From positions 1-64,000 of the forward strand of contig NZ_JACHTC010000001.1 in assembly GCF_014145635.1 (NCBI RefSeq): a stretch of DNA of 64,000 bases, read 5' to 3'. Of the stretch, positions 17,772 through 26,541 are shown one piece after another. Position numbers and translations under genes: made by a program. This DNA comes from Myroides sp. WP-1 (GTDB lineage: Bacteria; Bacteroidota; Bacteroidia; Flavobacteriales; Flavobacteriaceae). Within the stretch, counting starts at the first letter, position 1, and every line of letters begins with the position of its first letter. Below the pieces are notes generated by a model that was given only the letters and a program-made list of their open reading frames with translations, ran no database searches and had not been told where the DNA came from.

Positions 17772-18491
17772 CTACTGAAATACCTCCAACAACTCTCTCT
17801 TGTAGGTTGATCCGATAGGTAGAATAATTCCCGTTTCGAGTTCTACTTGTCCGCCTGAAATTTTCTTGATTTGATCAAGGGCGACTATATGCGATTTGTG
17901 GATGCGCATGAAGTGTTTTCGATCTAATTTCTTTTCAATCTCTCCTGTTGTGATGGCGCTGAGGTATTGCTTGCTTTTAGTGAATACTTTGACGTAATTA
18001 CCCCAACTTTGAATATGTGTAATATCACTATATTGAAGTTTAATCGTGTCTCCATCAACGCGAAGTAATAGGTGCGTAATTTCATTTGCTGCAGGTAGCA
18101 CAGGTGCATCAACAACTTCTTTAACGGAAATAAATCGAGAAAACACATTGTCGATGGCCGCCATAAAGCGTGCTAAATCAAACGGTTTTACCAAATAATC
18201 GACCACGCGATATTCATAACTCTCTAGCGCGTATTCTTTATAGGCTGTAGTTAAAATAACCAAAGGAGGATTTTTTAGCGCTTTGAGCATTTGCAAACCC
18301 GTAAGTCCCGGCATATTGATATCGAGAAATAGTAAGTCTACAGGGTTTTTATACAAGTATTCCATCGCTTCTATGGGGTTGTAAAAGGACTGTTGTACGT
18401 GGAGATGTTGGAGTTGATCAATATAATGACGCAGAACTAAATGTGCCCCTTCTTCGTCGTCTATGATGATGCATTGGAGAGTTTTGTTCAT
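17772..18491 (-). CDS. LytTR-family response regulator (system 2)
   Basis: 239-aa regulator with receiver residues IIDDEEG, phospho-acceptor Asp in LFLDINMPGLTG and switch Lys in YLVKPF. Its LytTR domain contains KHFMRIHKSHIVAL and ends PIGSTYKREL. It is 7 bp downstream of its kinase (18499-19548), so the two form an operon. It is paralogous to the 9834-10574 regulator and located just upstream of the TonB-type receptor, which is a plausible target. Confidence 0.92.
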   Translation of the reverse strand: MNKTLQCIIIDDEEGAHLVLRHYIDQLQHLHVQQSFYNPIEAMEYLYKNPVDLLFLDINMPGLTGLQMLKALKNPPLVILTTAYKEYALESYEYRVVDYLVKPFDLARFMAAIDNVFSRFISVKEVVDAPVLPAANEITHLLLRVDGDTIKLQYSDITHIQSWGNYVKVFTKSKQYLSAITTGEIEKKLDRKHFMRIHKSHIVALDQIKKISGGQVELETGIILPIGSTYKRELLEVFQ

Positions 18492-18498
18492 AAAGGAA

Positions 18499-19548
18499 TT
18501 AGTTTAAATAGATCTGTAAAGAAGTGGTATAGCACTTGTTTTCTCGTTTTGTTTCTAAGGTATACCTATTGGTGTAAAGTAGTTCGAGACGCTGTTGTAT
18601 ATTAGTGAGTCCGATGCCTGTGGAATGGGTTTGCAACAATTCGTCGGCAATCGAATTTTTGATATCTAGTAGAATGCACGTAGGTTTAATTTGCACTTTT
18701 ATGAAAACAAACCATTGGTTTTTTATTGTGAGGCTGTGTTTAAATGCATTTTCAACAAGGGTAATGAGTAAGAAAGGAGCGAGGTGGTACTGAGTTGCTA
18801 ATAGCTGTGGATCGTCAATGGTGTATTCAATGGAGCAACGTTGTCCGACACGTTCCTTTTCAACTGCAATATAACTGTTGATAAATTGTAGCTCTTCATC
18901 TAAGGTGACGGTCTCTTTATTGGCATTTTCGAGTTGATAGCGCATGAGATTGGATAGCTTTAAGATAAGTTCAGGAGTACGCTGAGGGTCTGTTAAACTC
19001 ACACCATATAAATTGTTGAACATATTAAAGAAAAAATGTGGATTCAATTGCGCATGTAAGTACTTAATATTGACCTCGCTTAATCGCAATTGCGCTTCAT
19101 TGCGTTTTTGTACTTCACTGGAGTATTGGCGAATTAAAAAAATAGACAGAATAGCTGCCGTACTAATTACACAGAGAACTAAATGAGAAACATAGTGCTC
19201 TAGTAGAGTGTCTTCATCGGTCTGATAAAAAGTAGGATCAATCCACAAATAATCTACGGCAAGTAAAAAACCAGCGCCAAAAAGAGTAAAGACAAATGCA
19301 CTTATGCCATATAACAAATAGCGCTTAGCAAGGAATAGTACAAAAATATAGTAGCAATGAAAGAGCGCTATTCCATAAACAATAGCAAAGAACAAAAAGG
19401 TTTTGATGAAATCCGCTTGCGAAATGGACTTCATCAACTCGGGAAGCATAATAAGCGTATACAACGCACAAAACAAAATAAGTTCTTCGATATAGCGTTT
19501 TGTATACCATTTTTTCGATTTAGTCATCCAATTTAGTTTTGAACTCAT
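18499..19548 (-). CDS. LytS-type sensor histidine kinase (system 2)
   Basis: About 349-aa membrane kinase (His_kinase family). Four TM helices lie between residues about 20 and 160. The phospho-acceptor motif is AQLNPHFFFNMFNNLYG, then HATPase motifs ITLVENAFKHS and STGIGLTNIQQRLELLY. The ATG at 19548 (MSSKLNWMTK) is chosen because upstream residues are not family-like and the region there carries a palindrome. It should phosphorylate the LytTR regulator 7 bp downstream. The input signal is unknown; the sensor is almost entirely transmembrane, as in LytS. Confidence 0.9.
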   Translation of the reverse strand: MSSKLNWMTKSKKWYTKRYIEELILFCALYTLIMLPELMKSISQADFIKTFLFFAIVYGIALFHCYYIFVLFLAKRYLLYGISAFVFTLFGAGFLLAVDYLWIDPTFYQTDEDTLLEHYVSHLVLCVISTAAILSIFLIRQYSSEVQKRNEAQLRLSEVNIKYLHAQLNPHFFFNMFNNLYGVSLTDPQRTPELILKLSNLMRYQLENANKETVTLDEELQFINSYIAVEKERVGQRCSIEYTIDDPQLLATQYHLAPFLLITLVENAFKHSLTIKNQWFVFIKVQIKPTCILLDIKNSIADELLQTHSTGIGLTNIQQRLELLYTNRYTLETKRENKCYTTSLQIYLN

Positions 19549-19581
19549 CTCGACTTTCTCTAATTGGTTAAAAAAATGTTC

Positions 19582-19600
19582 TTTTGAGTCAGACTCAAAA
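19582..19600. promoter_or_regulatory. Perfect 19-bp palindrome upstream of LytS system 2
   Basis: TTTTGAGTC, one centre base, GACTCAAAA. It lies 34 bp upstream of the chosen kinase start and is a candidate operator. The half-site TTTGAGTC recurs upstream of the paralogous kinase at 11673-11680. No binding protein is known; autoregulation by LytTR is only a guess. Confidence 0.5.
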
Positions 19601-19863
19601 TAGCTAATTTTCACTTCAATCAAAAAAGTTAAGATGAGTTCTTTAAGAACAAAAATACGGTTATCGCAATTGAAGTTACAAAAAAAAGGACGAACGCAGT
19701 TCATCAAGAAAAGAGAAAGCGCAGAAAAGTGCTTTTTTTGATAGCGGTTAATGTCTTAAAAGGGGGTAAGCATTTGTCTTATTCATCCAATAAAGTAACG
19801 AGATGAGAGAAGTAAACAATACAAGTAGAACAGATAAATAGCCCATTTTGGGCATTGGATTAT

Positions 19864-19903
19864 AAAAAAACGAGACCATTCTATTGAATAGCCTCGTTTT
19901 TTA
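19864..19903. terminator. Terminator at the end of the CAT gene
   Basis: AAAAAAACGAG-type left arm and CTCGTTTTTT-type right arm enclose an imperfect inner stem (ATTC/GAAT words). A/T runs flank both sides, so it can act in either direction. It lies about 20 bp beyond the stop of the acetyltransferase gene. The rest of 19601-19863 holds no gene that I can support. Confidence 0.65.
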
Positions 19904-19924
19904 TTGAGATATAGTACTAAGCTA

Positions 19925-20560
19925 TTACTTTATCTCATTACACAAGCGCTGCAAACTTTGTAATAGTTTAGCCACATGCAACCCATCACAAGTGGCATGA
20001 TGTACTTGAATGGATAGTGGCATGAGAATCTCATCCCCTTGAATGCTGTATTTTCCCAAAGTAAAAATAGGAGCGAAGTAATCACCAAACCCGGGTACAT
20101 TCAAATTGAAAGCATCAAAACTCACCCAAGGAATCATCGATATATTAAAAATATTTTCAATGCCTTGTTGGGGTGATAAAGCATAATTGTCTTTATAGGT
20201 TTCATGTACGCGATCGTATTCTGCTAAGAATGCTTGAAAATCACCAGTGTACATCGAACATAATTCAGAAAAAGTTTCCGTTTCAGGATGCATAACTGTA
20301 TACGCAGGATGGACGATATCCCATTGAATTAATTCTCCTTCTTTCATGGCAAATTTAAACTCATCGTGCTTGTTTACAGCCTGAGTAATGAGGTAAATAA
20401 TCGTTGGATAGAATTTATAATCGCGTGCTTTAATAAAGGAAATCACTTGGCTGATATCTATTTTTGTAGTTAAGCTAAATCCACAACGCAATTGGTCTTT
20501 AAAATGGTAGAAATGTTCTTTTCTATTCCATGCTTCTATGTCAAATTTTTTGTAGTTCAT
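19925..20560 (-). CDS. cat: Type A chloramphenicol acetyltransferase
   Basis: O-acetylates chloramphenicol with acetyl-CoA, inactivating it. The 211-aa length fits the classical trimeric CAT family. The catalytic motif QVHHATCDGLHVAK places the active His at 188 with Asp192-Gly193. The N-terminal WNRKEHFYHF and mid-protein SMIPWVSFDAFNLN are family hallmarks. It is a single gene with its own terminator and no mobile-element neighbours, so it may be an intrinsic flavobacterial cat. Divergent from the DJ-1/PfpI gene. Confidence 0.92.
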   Translation of the reverse strand: MNYKKFDIEAWNRKEHFYHFKDQLRCGFSLTTKIDISQVISFIKARDYKFYPTIIYLITQAVNKHDEFKFAMKEGELIQWDIVHPAYTVMHPETETFSELCSMYTGDFQAFLAEYDRVHETYKDNYALSPQQGIENIFNISMIPWVSFDAFNLNVPGFGDYFAPIFTLGKYSIQGDEILMPLSIQVHHATCDGLHVAKLLQSLQRLCNEIK

Positions 20561-20755
20561 CTCTAGTTGAATTAATAGTTGTAAAAATACGAAGATATAA
20601 AGGGTTGAAAAGACAGAGAAGCCAATAAAATGACGAAATAGAAAATGTATAGGATAACATGGGGGTAAAAAGGATTGAATACTGATATCATAACGCGTTT
20701 TTTTGTAAGAACTGCTCCAGTTGGTTGTTGTATTTTTGTCAGTAAAACCATACTT

Positions 20756-21433
20756 ATGACACGATTTCTTTTATTACAAGGTCTTCTTTTTTTAACGAGT
20801 ATATCTATGATTGCACAGGAAAAAATTAAAATTGGCGTTTTTGTATATCCAGAAATGGAATTGCAAGATTTTGCAGGTCCGACGGATGTTTTTGTCAAAG
20901 CGAATCGCTTTACATCAGATCAATATGAGTTACTTTTGTTTTCTTCAGATGGTCAAGCCATAAAAACAGAAAAAAACACCGTTCACATTCAACCCACCTA
21001 TAGTTTTGAAACGTTACCTAAAGTAGATTTAGTTTTGGTTCCAGGTACCCCCATTGAGGTGGCGACAACCTTATCCAAAGACAAAGATATAATAGCCTTT
21101 TTACAGCATCAAAAGGAGCAAGGGACAACAATGGTATCTGTATGTACAGGGGCTTATTTTTTAGCTGCGGCAGGCCTATTAGATGGGCATCGATTCACCA
21201 CTCATTATTTGGATGCGATGCAGTTAGGAAAGGCCCTACCTTCAGCAGAAGTTGTTTTAAATGTGCGTTTTGTCGATAGCGGACAAGTGTTAACTGCTTC
21301 TGGTATTACATCAGGTATAGACTTAGCACTTTATTTAGTGGAGCAGTACAGTGGAAAAGAGGTTCAAGAGAAAATTGCGGCTATTATGCAGTATGACTAC
21401 CACATTGAACAGCAATGGCCCGAGGTAAAATAG
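20756..21433 (+). CDS. DJ-1/PfpI family protein with signal peptide
   Basis: 225-aa class I glutamine-amidotransferase-like protein. The ATG at 20756 starts a typical signal peptide (MTRFLLLQGLLFLTS, cleavage near MIAQ). The mature part has the GVFVYPEMELQDFAGP opening of the GlxA/isonitrile-hydratase branch and the nucleophile elbow VCTGAYFLAAAGLL. There is no AraC-type helix-turn-helix at the C-terminus, unlike GlxA regulators. Export of such a protein is unusual but does occur in Bacteroidota. Reaction unknown; isonitrile hydratase-like is the closest named relative. A -7-like box TATTTTTG precedes it. Confidence 0.82.
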   Translation: MTRFLLLQGLLFLTSISMIAQEKIKIGVFVYPEMELQDFAGPTDVFVKANRFTSDQYELLLFSSDGQAIKTEKNTVHIQPTYSFETLPKVDLVLVPGTPIEVATTLSKDKDIIAFLQHQKEQGTTMVSVCTGAYFLAAAGLLDGHRFTTHYLDAMQLGKALPSAEVVLNVRFVDSGQVLTASGITSGIDLALYLVEQYSGKEVQEKIAAIMQYDYHIEQQWPEVK

Positions 21434-21441
21434 TAAAAGGA

Positions 21442-21465
21442 TGAGGCAGATTGCAATCTGCCTCA
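21442..21465. terminator. Perfect 24-bp palindrome between convergent genes
   Basis: TGAGGCAGATTG followed by its exact complement CAATCTGCCTCA. It sits 9 bp after the DJ-1/PfpI stop and 30 bp from the convergent NTF2-like gene. No T-run follows on either strand, so termination would be atypical. A palindromic binding site is an alternative. Confidence 0.5.
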
Positions 21466-21494
21466 GTAAAATGAAGAGTGAAGAGCAAAAAGAA

Positions 21495-21893
21495 CTACTT
21501 CCACACTTCTACTAGATGATACCACAGGGCTTGATTGTCCTCTATCAGAAAAACAGCAGAAGCCTCCCTTGTTGTTTGTGTATCTCCTGTGGTTTGAATT
21601 TCCGTATAGGTAACAACAACATGATGAGATGAAGCGTACCCGTTGAAGTTTTCAATTTTTACAGTTCGCGTAGGAAATTGTCCATATACTTGGTGTAGCC
21701 ATTGGGTAAGCATGGAGAAGTTGATGGTTTGGTCATCTCCATTGATTAAGTGGAAGGCGGGATGAAACGTTCGAATAATAGCTTCATATAAATCATCTCG
21801 ATGGGTTGCTGTCCCGTTGAACCACTGTTCAATATACAGACAAAAAAGGCGAACTTGTTCTTGGCCCAGGGCCAAGGCATTTGAATTGTGCAT
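21495..21893 (-). CDS. SnoaL/NTF2-like protein (putative lumazine-binding type)
   Basis: About 132-aa alpha+beta-barrel protein. The pattern FNGTATHRDDLYEAIIRTFHPAF then SMLTQWLHQVYG and VVVTYTEIQ...ASAVFLIEDNQALWYHLVEVW fits the NTF2/SnoaL fold. Such domains bind or convert small hydrophobic molecules, but no catalytic residues can be assigned. The ATG at 21893 is preferred, since a longer frame would overlap the MFS gene. It lies 10 bp downstream of the MFS transporter, so it is probably in the same operon. Confidence 0.7.
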   Translation of the reverse strand: MHNSNALALGQEQVRLFCLYIEQWFNGTATHRDDLYEAIIRTFHPAFHLINGDDQTINFSMLTQWLHQVYGQFPTRTVKIENFNGYASSHHVVVTYTEIQTTGDTQTTREASAVFLIEDNQALWYHLVEVWK

Positions 21894-21903
21894 AACTATA
21901 GAT

Positions 21904-23277
21904 TTAAGTGATTGTTTTTTTAAGTCGAAGGAAAAAGCCAAAACCGAAAAGTTGAACCAATCCAATAGTAACCAAGGCTAGGGCTAGTGCTGTTGAAAAC
22001 CCCGCGATTTCAGCAGTGGAAAAAAATAAAGTGCCTATAATTGCACCACCCAATACGCTACCTACTTGCATAATGGTACTGACAATTCCCGATGCTTGTC
22101 CTGCTTGTTCTAAGGTAATGGTTCGAATGCTTTCGCGCATCATGACGGGCATGATAATCCCATGACCCAAACCAGCAAAGAAAAAGAGGAGGTGAGATGG
22201 TAGACTTGGTTGAGGTAGTACATAAAAAATATACCCCAATGCAAGAAAAGAAAAGAACAATAACCCCAAAGCGAGTTGAATCCAAAAGGTTGGTTTTTGA
22301 GGTATCTTAGCAAATACAATAGGCCCTAGAAAGAAACCAAAACCATAAGGAACAATCGCCAAACCTGCAGCTAATACATTCCAATGTAAATGTGTTTGTA
22401 GGTAGTAGGGATAGCAAATAAAAAGTCCCGCTGTAAAATTGTAGAACAAGATAATAGGTAAATTATGTGCAAAAGCTTTGTTTTGAATCAGTTGTATGGA
22501 AAGTAATACCGGTTGTTGACATTGTTCTTGTCTTTTTTCATACTGAATAAAACCTAAGAAGAGTACAAAGCTCAACCCAATACAAGCAAATATCCACCAT
22601 GCCCATTGAAAGGTACGTCCATAAATTAAAGGAGTGATAAAACAAAGTAAACTACTGATAATTAAAAGTACACCGATGTAATCGAGTGGTTTTTTTTGCA
22701 ATGGTTCGTCAGGCATATAAGTATAAATACCGTAGAGACAAAGAGCAGCTACAGGTACATTGATTAAAAAGATAATTTCCCATGTCATCCCCCAGATCGA
22801 AAAACCCAGTAGAAAGCCACCTAGTAATTGCCCTACAATAGCGGCTAATCCGAAAACAGAACCAAAAATACCCAAAGCCTTGGCTCGTTCATTTTCTTCA
22901 AATAACACTTTGATCGAGGCTAAAACTTGAGGAGCTAATAACGAAGCACCAACACCTTGTAAGAAACGAGAGAAGATCAACAGCTGTATGGTTGGTGAAA
23001 AAGCACACCCAATAGACGACCACAAAAAAATCCACAACCCCAAGGTAAAGATCTTTTTTCGCCCGTAGATATCACCTAGTTTTCCACTGCAGACAACTAA
23101 AGCGGCGTAGGTTAATCCGTAGATGGCAACAACCATTTGAAGTTGATGAGCACTAGCTTGAAGAGAATCTTCAATAGTGGGTAGAGCCATGTTGACAATG
23201 AAGTAATCTAATGGAGATAAGAAGGCACCTCCTACCAAATAACGCAGAATGATCCATCTGCTTTTATATAGACTCAT
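21904..23277 (-). CDS. MFS transporter, DHA2-like multidrug efflux
   Basis: 457-aa inner-membrane transporter with about 14 TM helices. The inter-helix motif GKLGDIYGRKKIF (motif A) and the helix-5 motif LLAPQVLASI plus GQLLGGFLLG (motif C-like) point to a drug:H+ antiporter of the DHA2 family. It is transcribed with a downstream NTF2-like gene and is divergent from an AraC-family regulator, which probably controls it. A perfect 16-bp palindrome lies in the shared promoter. The substrate is unknown. Confidence 0.9.
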   Translation of the reverse strand: MSLYKSRWIILRYLVGGAFLSPLDYFIVNMALPTIEDSLQASAHQLQMVVAIYGLTYAALVVCSGKLGDIYGRKKIFTLGLWIFLWSSIGCAFSPTIQLLIFSRFLQGVGASLLAPQVLASIKVLFEENERAKALGIFGSVFGLAAIVGQLLGGFLLGFSIWGMTWEIIFLINVPVAALCLYGIYTYMPDEPLQKKPLDYIGVLLIISSLLCFITPLIYGRTFQWAWWIFACIGLSFVLFLGFIQYEKRQEQCQQPVLLSIQLIQNKAFAHNLPIILFYNFTAGLFICYPYYLQTHLHWNVLAAGLAIVPYGFGFFLGPIVFAKIPQKPTFWIQLALGLLFFSFLALGYIFYVLPQPSLPSHLLFFFAGLGHGIIMPVMMRESIRTITLEQAGQASGIVSTIMQVGSVLGGAIIGTLFFSTAEIAGFSTALALALVTIGLVQLFGFGFFLRLKKTIT

Positions 23278-23291
23278 ATTGATATTTTTTA

Positions 23292-23307
23292 TTTCTTTGC
23301 AAAGAAA
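23292..23307. promoter_or_regulatory. Perfect 16-bp palindrome in MFS/AraC divergent promoter
   Basis: TTTCTTTG followed by CAAAGAAA. It is 15 bp upstream of the MFS start in a 79-bp divergent region and is a candidate operator for efflux control. AraC proteins usually bind direct repeats, so a different factor is possible. Confidence 0.45.
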
Positions 23308-23356
23308 ACTTGATTAATACAAAATAATTTGTGTTTTAAAAGGTTTTTGTTGTTTT

Positions 23357-24217
23357 ATGAATAAACGGATACCCCATATGGACTCTTTACTTGTTCGGCA
23401 AATGGAATGCTTAGAAGAGGCTTTAGTGATTCGCTCTAAAGCAGAGATCACCTTAGTTTACCTACTAGAAGGAAAGGGAACTGTACAATACGATGCACAA
23501 GAAATACCTTTTCAAAAAGGAAAGCTCTTTTTGATACCATTTGATACACTTTATAACTTTCAAAGTGAAGAGCGAAGTCGTTTTTTAGTGGTGGAATGTC
23601 CGCAGGCTTTGATTACGCAAATTCGCTTAGAAGCAGATCGCATTGAAACCTGCGATAATATGCATAAACTGACCTATATTACACATCATTTTCACACCAA
23701 AGCAGGGTGTGTTTTTAGAGATGAAGAAGACGGGCGTTTTGCAGCTCAATTATTACAAGGTATCGCAAGAGAGTATGACAGAGGAAATCACGAGTATTTA
23801 ATAGTTAGACAATCTTTATCGATTTTACTTACTCTTGTTGCGCGCAATTTGATACAAGGTGATTTTGACGAACTAGGAGAAAATAAAAAAGTACAGGATG
23901 TCATGAAAATGATTACTTATGTACAGCAACATATTGCCCATCGGGAACGCTTATCGATTGAGTCTTTAGCACGCACTTTTGGAATGGCTAAAAGCTATTT
24001 GGGTGAATATTTTAAGAAGCAAGTAGGGATTTCACTTCAGGAATATATTGTAGATTACAAATTAAAGCTTGTTGAAATTCGCCTGAAACACAGTACAATG
24101 CGCTTAAAGGAAATTGCTTTTGAATTAGATTTTAACGATGAAAGTCACCTTTCTAAGCTTTTCAAAAAATACAAGGGCGTTACACCTTCAACGTATAGAG
24201 CAGTAAACAAGCAATAA
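23357..24217 (+). CDS. AraC-family transcriptional regulator
   Basis: 286-aa regulator. An N-terminal cupin-like sensor (about 20-150: VYLLEGKGTVQYDA, FLIPFDTLYNF) precedes a C-terminal double helix-turn-helix (IESLARTFGMAKSYLGEYFKKQVG and IAFELDFNDESHLSKLFKK, given in part). The second motif ends GVTPSTYR, the AraC signature. It is divergent from the MFS transporter and probably regulates it. Effector unknown. A 357-bp stretch downstream (24218-24574) has no gene. Confidence 0.9.
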   Translation: MNKRIPHMDSLLVRQMECLEEALVIRSKAEITLVYLLEGKGTVQYDAQEIPFQKGKLFLIPFDTLYNFQSEERSRFLVVECPQALITQIRLEADRIETCDNMHKLTYITHHFHTKAGCVFRDEEDGRFAAQLLQGIAREYDRGNHEYLIVRQSLSILLTLVARNLIQGDFDELGENKKVQDVMKMITYVQQHIAHRERLSIESLARTFGMAKSYLGEYFKKQVGISLQEYIVDYKLKLVEIRLKHSTMRLKEIAFELDFNDESHLSKLFKKYKGVTPSTYRAVNKQ

Positions 24218-24533
24218 ATCAAATTGCCAAAAACACAATTGTATGCCGTTAGTATGTTCAACTAAAAACAGGTTGAAAAATCTGTAAAAGAGAATTAATC
24301 GAGAAGCTGAAGTAGTAAAATCGCTATGTAGGAATAAAGGAGGCTATTTTTTTCTCAACAGGAAAGTTAGTTGCCGCGATACCGTGTATTTCTTTCTTTT
24401 ACAATTTTTCTTTTGCTTGTGGTTTTTTCAATTAAAATATGTTTTTAATGTTAAAAACAGTGAAATAAATGCATATAAATAGTTTTAGGTATATAGTTTT
24501 TGTGATTTATTTAAGTTTAATTTTTTGATTCAT

Positions 24534-24541
24534 TACCTTTG
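24534..24541 (+). promoter_or_regulatory. Candidate -7 box of the lipoprotein gene
   Basis: TACCTTTG matches the Bacteroidota TAnnTTTG element and lies 33 bp before the ATG at 24575. I see no good TTTG -33 box at normal spacing. The rest of 24218-24533 is AT-rich and shows no gene. Confidence 0.4.
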
Positions 24542-24574
24542 TGTGATAAAGTAGTAACAAAAAAAAGGGAAATC

Positions 24575-25003
24575 ATGATTAAAAAAATTGCAATTTATTC
24601 TTTTGTATTGGTTAGTAGCTTATTTGTTGGTGTTAGCTGTAGTAGTGATGACAACAAAGGAAGTGGTGGAGATGCAGATAATGGAGGAGGAAAAAAGGGC
24701 ACTGCATCTGCTACAGTAGCAGGAACGTATATAGGAGCTTATGATTCTAATGAATTTAACAAGATTCTATTGGTAGAAGATTTGGGGAACAATAGAATTA
24801 GAATGAGTGGCAATGATCGAACACCTATTGAGATGAACGTTCAGTTTGTTTCCGAATATACAGATCACAGAGATGTAATGCATCAGACAGGAGAATTAGC
24901 TGGAGTGTTTATTTATTCAGCAGATTCCAAAACACTAAAATTTTCAGGAAGAAAAATAATGGAAAATCAAAGGCGTATTTCCTTTGAAGGGAAAAAGCAA
25001 TAA
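24575..25003 (+). CDS. Small lipoprotein, paralogue of the one at 62083
   Basis: 142-aa predicted lipoprotein: MIKKIAIYSFVLVSS, then lipobox GVSC followed by SSDD and a Gly/Asp-rich linker. The folded part begins VAGTYIGAY and ends SFEGKKQ. The lipoprotein at 62083-62556 has the same plan (AVGTYKGKL, a LxGxLxGxFxY block and the ending FDGVKQ), so the two are probably distant paralogues. No family is recognised. The ATG at 24575 is used because the longer frame would need TTG. A strong terminator follows. Confidence 0.75.
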   Translation: MIKKIAIYSFVLVSSLFVGVSCSSDDNKGSGGDADNGGGKKGTASATVAGTYIGAYDSNEFNKILLVEDLGNNRIRMSGNDRTPIEMNVQFVSEYTDHRDVMHQTGELAGVFIYSADSKTLKFSGRKIMENQRRISFEGKKQ

Positions 25004-25072
25004 GCGTAGTGTTTCGTTCGTTTTAAATTGCTTTACTTGTATTACAATAACCAAAAAACCAAAATGGAGAAG

Positions 25073-25103
25073 AAGGAAGACTTTTTAAGTCTTCCTTTTT
25101 TTT
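25073..25103 (+). terminator. Terminator of the lipoprotein gene
   Basis: AAGGAAGACTT (25073-25083) pairs perfectly with AAGTCTTCCTT (25087-25097) across a TTT loop, followed by T to 25103. Confidence 0.85.
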
Positions 25104-25201
25104 GCTATAGGCGTGCTTAAAAAGATTTTTTGTCATTTGGCAATTGCCTGTGTAAGGCATCAATTTACTTTTGTTGTTTAATTCTTTAAAGTTTGAACGA
25201 T

Positions 25202-26503
25202 ATGCGTATGGATATTTTAGTAGGTCTCCAATGGGGAGATGAAGGAAAGGGAAAATTTATTGATCACATTTGCAATCAGTATGATATTGTGGCTCGATTT
25301 AATGGTGGAGCAAATGCAGGGCATAGCATTTACTACAAGAACCACAAAGTAACCTTGAAGTTACTTCCTTCAGGTGTTTTTTATTCCAACATGGTAAATG
25401 TAATTGGAACAGGAGTTGTTGTTAACCCGATTCAATTGAAACAAGAAATTGAGCAGTTACAAGCTTTAGATCCTACTTTGGATGTACAAAAACGCTTGTT
25501 ACTTTCAGCAAAAGCACATATAGTGCTTCCTACTTATCCGTATTTTGATCGATTGTATGAAGAACATCCACAGTTTAGAACGATAGGAACGACTAAAAAC
25601 GGTATTGCACCTGCCTATGCAAATAAGATTTTGCGCCAAAATTTACGTTTGAGTGACATCTATCAACCTCAATTTGAGCAAGATCTTCACGCTATCACAA
25701 CAAGACAGTATAAAGAACTACAGCAGTTTCAATGTGAATTACCTGCTTATGAGGTCTTGATAGAAGAGTTTTTACTCGCGGTTGAATTCTTAAAAAAGCT
25801 ATTAATTGTCGATACCGAATTATACCTTAATCAAGCCTTAAAAGAAGGAAAAAAGGTGTTAGCTGAGGGAGCACAAGCCACGATGTTAGATATTGATCAC
25901 GGTACATATCCTTATGTGACTTCATCGAGTACGATTGCTGGAGGAGCTTGTACGGGGTTAGGCGTATCACCTACTAAGGTTGGTGAAATTTTTGGAGTTA
26001 CAAAAGCGTATACAACCCGTGTTGGCGAAGGTATTTTTCCTACGGAGTTGATGGACACTCAAGCAGAAGAATTACGCAACAAAGGGGGAGAGTTTGGCTC
26101 TAATACGAAACGCCCAAGACGAGTAGGTTGGTTGGATTTACCTGCATTAAAATATGCTGTTATGGTCAATGGGGTAACCCAATTAATTGTTACCAAGGGA
26201 GATATTCTCAGTGAAATGGAGGAGGTACCTGTTTGTATACACTATGAAGTGAAGGGTGAAAAACAATTGTATTTTGATGTTAACCAACGCGAACAAGAAA
26301 TTCAACCCATCTACAAAAAAATGAAAGGATGGTCAGGAAGCTTTGAGACGATAGAAGATGACAGTCAGCTTCCACCTGCTTATCAAGCTTATATCGATTT
26401 CTTATCTCAAGCGCTAGAAGTACCTGTTACGTATTTGTCTACTGGACCAAAAAGAGAAGAAATTATTGCGTTGCGCGAGTCAAATAACAAACATATTGTA
26501 TAA
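25202..26503 (+). CDS. purA: Adenylosuccinate synthase (divergent)
   Basis: 433-aa PurA-family enzyme: GTP-dependent ligation of IMP and aspartate to adenylosuccinate in AMP synthesis. The catalytic P-loop GLQWGDEGKGKFID retains the key Asp, and LAEGAQATMLDIDHGTYP and the arginine loop KRPRRVGW are present. Several usually invariant spots differ: GGANAGHS (normally GGNNAGHT or GGPNAGHT), NGIAPAY (KGIGPTY) and RVGEGIFPTEL (RVGSGPFPTEL). ATG at 25202 chosen; -7 box TACTTTTG at 25166-25173. It may be a second copy beside a canonical purA elsewhere, which cannot be checked here. A Crp-type regulator follows 38 bp later. Confidence 0.88.
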   Translation: MRMDILVGLQWGDEGKGKFIDHICNQYDIVARFNGGANAGHSIYYKNHKVTLKLLPSGVFYSNMVNVIGTGVVVNPIQLKQEIEQLQALDPTLDVQKRLLLSAKAHIVLPTYPYFDRLYEEHPQFRTIGTTKNGIAPAYANKILRQNLRLSDIYQPQFEQDLHAITTRQYKELQQFQCELPAYEVLIEEFLLAVEFLKKLLIVDTELYLNQALKEGKKVLAEGAQATMLDIDHGTYPYVTSSSTIAGGACTGLGVSPTKVGEIFGVTKAYTTRVGEGIFPTELMDTQAEELRNKGGEFGSNTKRPRRVGWLDLPALKYAVMVNGVTQLIVTKGDILSEMEEVPVCIHYEVKGEKQLYFDVNQREQEIQPIYKKMKGWSGSFETIEDDSQLPPAYQAYIDFLSQALEVPVTYLSTGPKREEIIALRESNNKHIV

Positions 26504-26541
26504 CTTTAAGGTGGATTGAGAACGAGACTTTTAGCATTAGA

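Noticed and set aside
25202..26503. Phage-type PurZ (2-aminoadenine synthesis)
   Set aside because: The catalytic Asp of GDEGKGK is present, whereas PurZ lacks it; no phage genes nearby.
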